Assembly (NCBI GenBank): GCA_034409055.1 | Contig: DAOUMU010000563.1 | Span: 1-23,477 of the forward strand | Source of the DNA: DAOUMU01 sp034409055 | GTDB taxonomy: Bacteria; Chloroflexota; Anaerolineae; 4572-78; J111 | Length of the DNA: 23,477 nt | Reading direction: 5' to 3' | Part shown: positions 23,104 through 23,477 of the stretch, one piece after another | How the letters are laid out: every line of letters starts with the position of its first letter | Position numbering within the stretch: the stretch's first letter is position 1 | Notes under the pieces: generated by a model | What the model was told of the DNA's origin: nothing | Database searches by the model: none | Seen by the model: only the letters and a program-made list of their open reading frames with translations | Translations under genes and position numbers: made by a program

Positions 23104-23328
23104 CCTTATCTACAGTGGGGGGGTGCCAAAATTGACATGGCCTCAAATCATAGTAAAATTTTCCTGCTCAAGCTGCCTACCGCAGCCCAAATTTTACATA
23201 GATTAATAAATTTGTCAACGAGGTAGCTTAAAAATGACGGTTCAACGCGGATTTGTGGGGTAAAAAGCCAGACCTGACAGGTTTTAGCGAAAATTTGCCA
23301 GATAATACAGGTAAATTGTAGAAAATTG
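23104..23328. other. Intergenic stretch, no gene seen
   Basis: About 225 bp of AT-rich DNA holding GGGGGGGTGCC near 23118 and CAAATTTTACATAG near 23189 (also seen near 16019). It probably contains the promoter of the surface-protein gene, but I cannot place -35 and -10 boxes with confidence. Confidence 0.4.
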
Positions 23329-23465
23329 TGTAATGGTCAATAACAGTTTAAACAATGCCAACCGAAAGCCCGAGGCTAAAGCCATCGGGCTGAAAGAGCG
23401 AAGGATGCTAAAAGCACCCTAAAAAGTCAAATTTCAGCCCGATAGGGCTTTGCTCTTTTAGTGCG
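23329..23465. repeat. Right copy of the 137-bp inverted repeat
   Basis: The reverse complement of 1-137 with three mismatches (at left positions 31, 66 and 116) and no gaps. The three GCTTTAGC-type hairpins are conserved. Twelve further bases follow before the window ends. The match stops sharply on the inner side (left 138, right 23328), which defines one end of the element. Confidence 0.9.
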
Positions 23466-23477
23466 GGTCTTTAGGCC

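Overview
The window looks like DNA from a member of the Chloroflexota (Anaerolineae-like), probably a metagenome-derived contig. The clues are a secreted protein built from a lamin-tail-like region, a CSLREA-like segment and a right-handed beta-helix that ends in a VYLPVILK-type tail; a roadblock/LC7 remnant; and many degenerate CAGTGATCAGT-type and GCTTTAGC-loop palindromic repeats. I could not test this by database search. The window starts and nearly ends in two copies of one 137-bp repeat in opposite orientation (1-137 and 23329-23465, 134/137 identical). Either an island is bracketed by repeats, or an assembly broke at a dispersed repeat.

Positions 389-15873 form a DNA phosphorothioate (PT) defence locus. 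On the + strand a tightly coupled operon carries dndB, dndC, dndD and dndE, with ATGA overlaps at every junction; the cysteine desulfurase DndA is absent. A small gene overlapping the end of dndE has been split by a 2,627-bp insertion sequence (5516-8142) with a GATAT target duplication. On the - strand, converging on this, is a second operon. From promoter to end it reads: XRE-type regulator, PLD-like/DEAH helicase, 65-aa protein, second DndD-like SMC ATPase, 137-aa protein, GHKL/Hsp90-like ATPase, and a Rossmann methyltransferase-like protein. The middle four resemble PT-dependent interference sets of the PbeABCD type. The last two, the GHKL ATPase and methyltransferase-like pair, are not part of any PT system I know and are the best candidate for something new. 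The operon's promoter sits inside two GTCGGA-N4-TCCGAC operators and is insulated upstream by an intrinsic terminator.

Positions 16159-20100 are decaying accessory DNA. They hold an intact paralogue of the small gene next to dndE, a 3' fragment of a third copy, a roadblock/LC7 gene with an in-frame TAA, a frameshifted M28-peptidase-like fragment, a membrane-anchored protein of unknown function flanked by octamer-type repeats, a class 3 lipase, three MITE-like palindromic elements and an ABC-transporter ATPase remnant.

Positions 20129-23465 hold a stand-alone RuvC-like (RNase H fold) protein, a nested inverted/tandem repeat, and the large secreted beta-helix protein with a hairpin in its leader, ending at the right copy of the bracketing repeat.

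How the genes probably work together: DndCDE, with a desulfurase from elsewhere, would place sulfur in the DNA backbone, with DndB tuning the extent. The divergently controlled helicase/ATPase set would act on DNA lacking the mark. The GHKL and methyltransferase-like pair would be an extra effector or sensing layer. No tRNA, rRNA or CRISPR array was seen.
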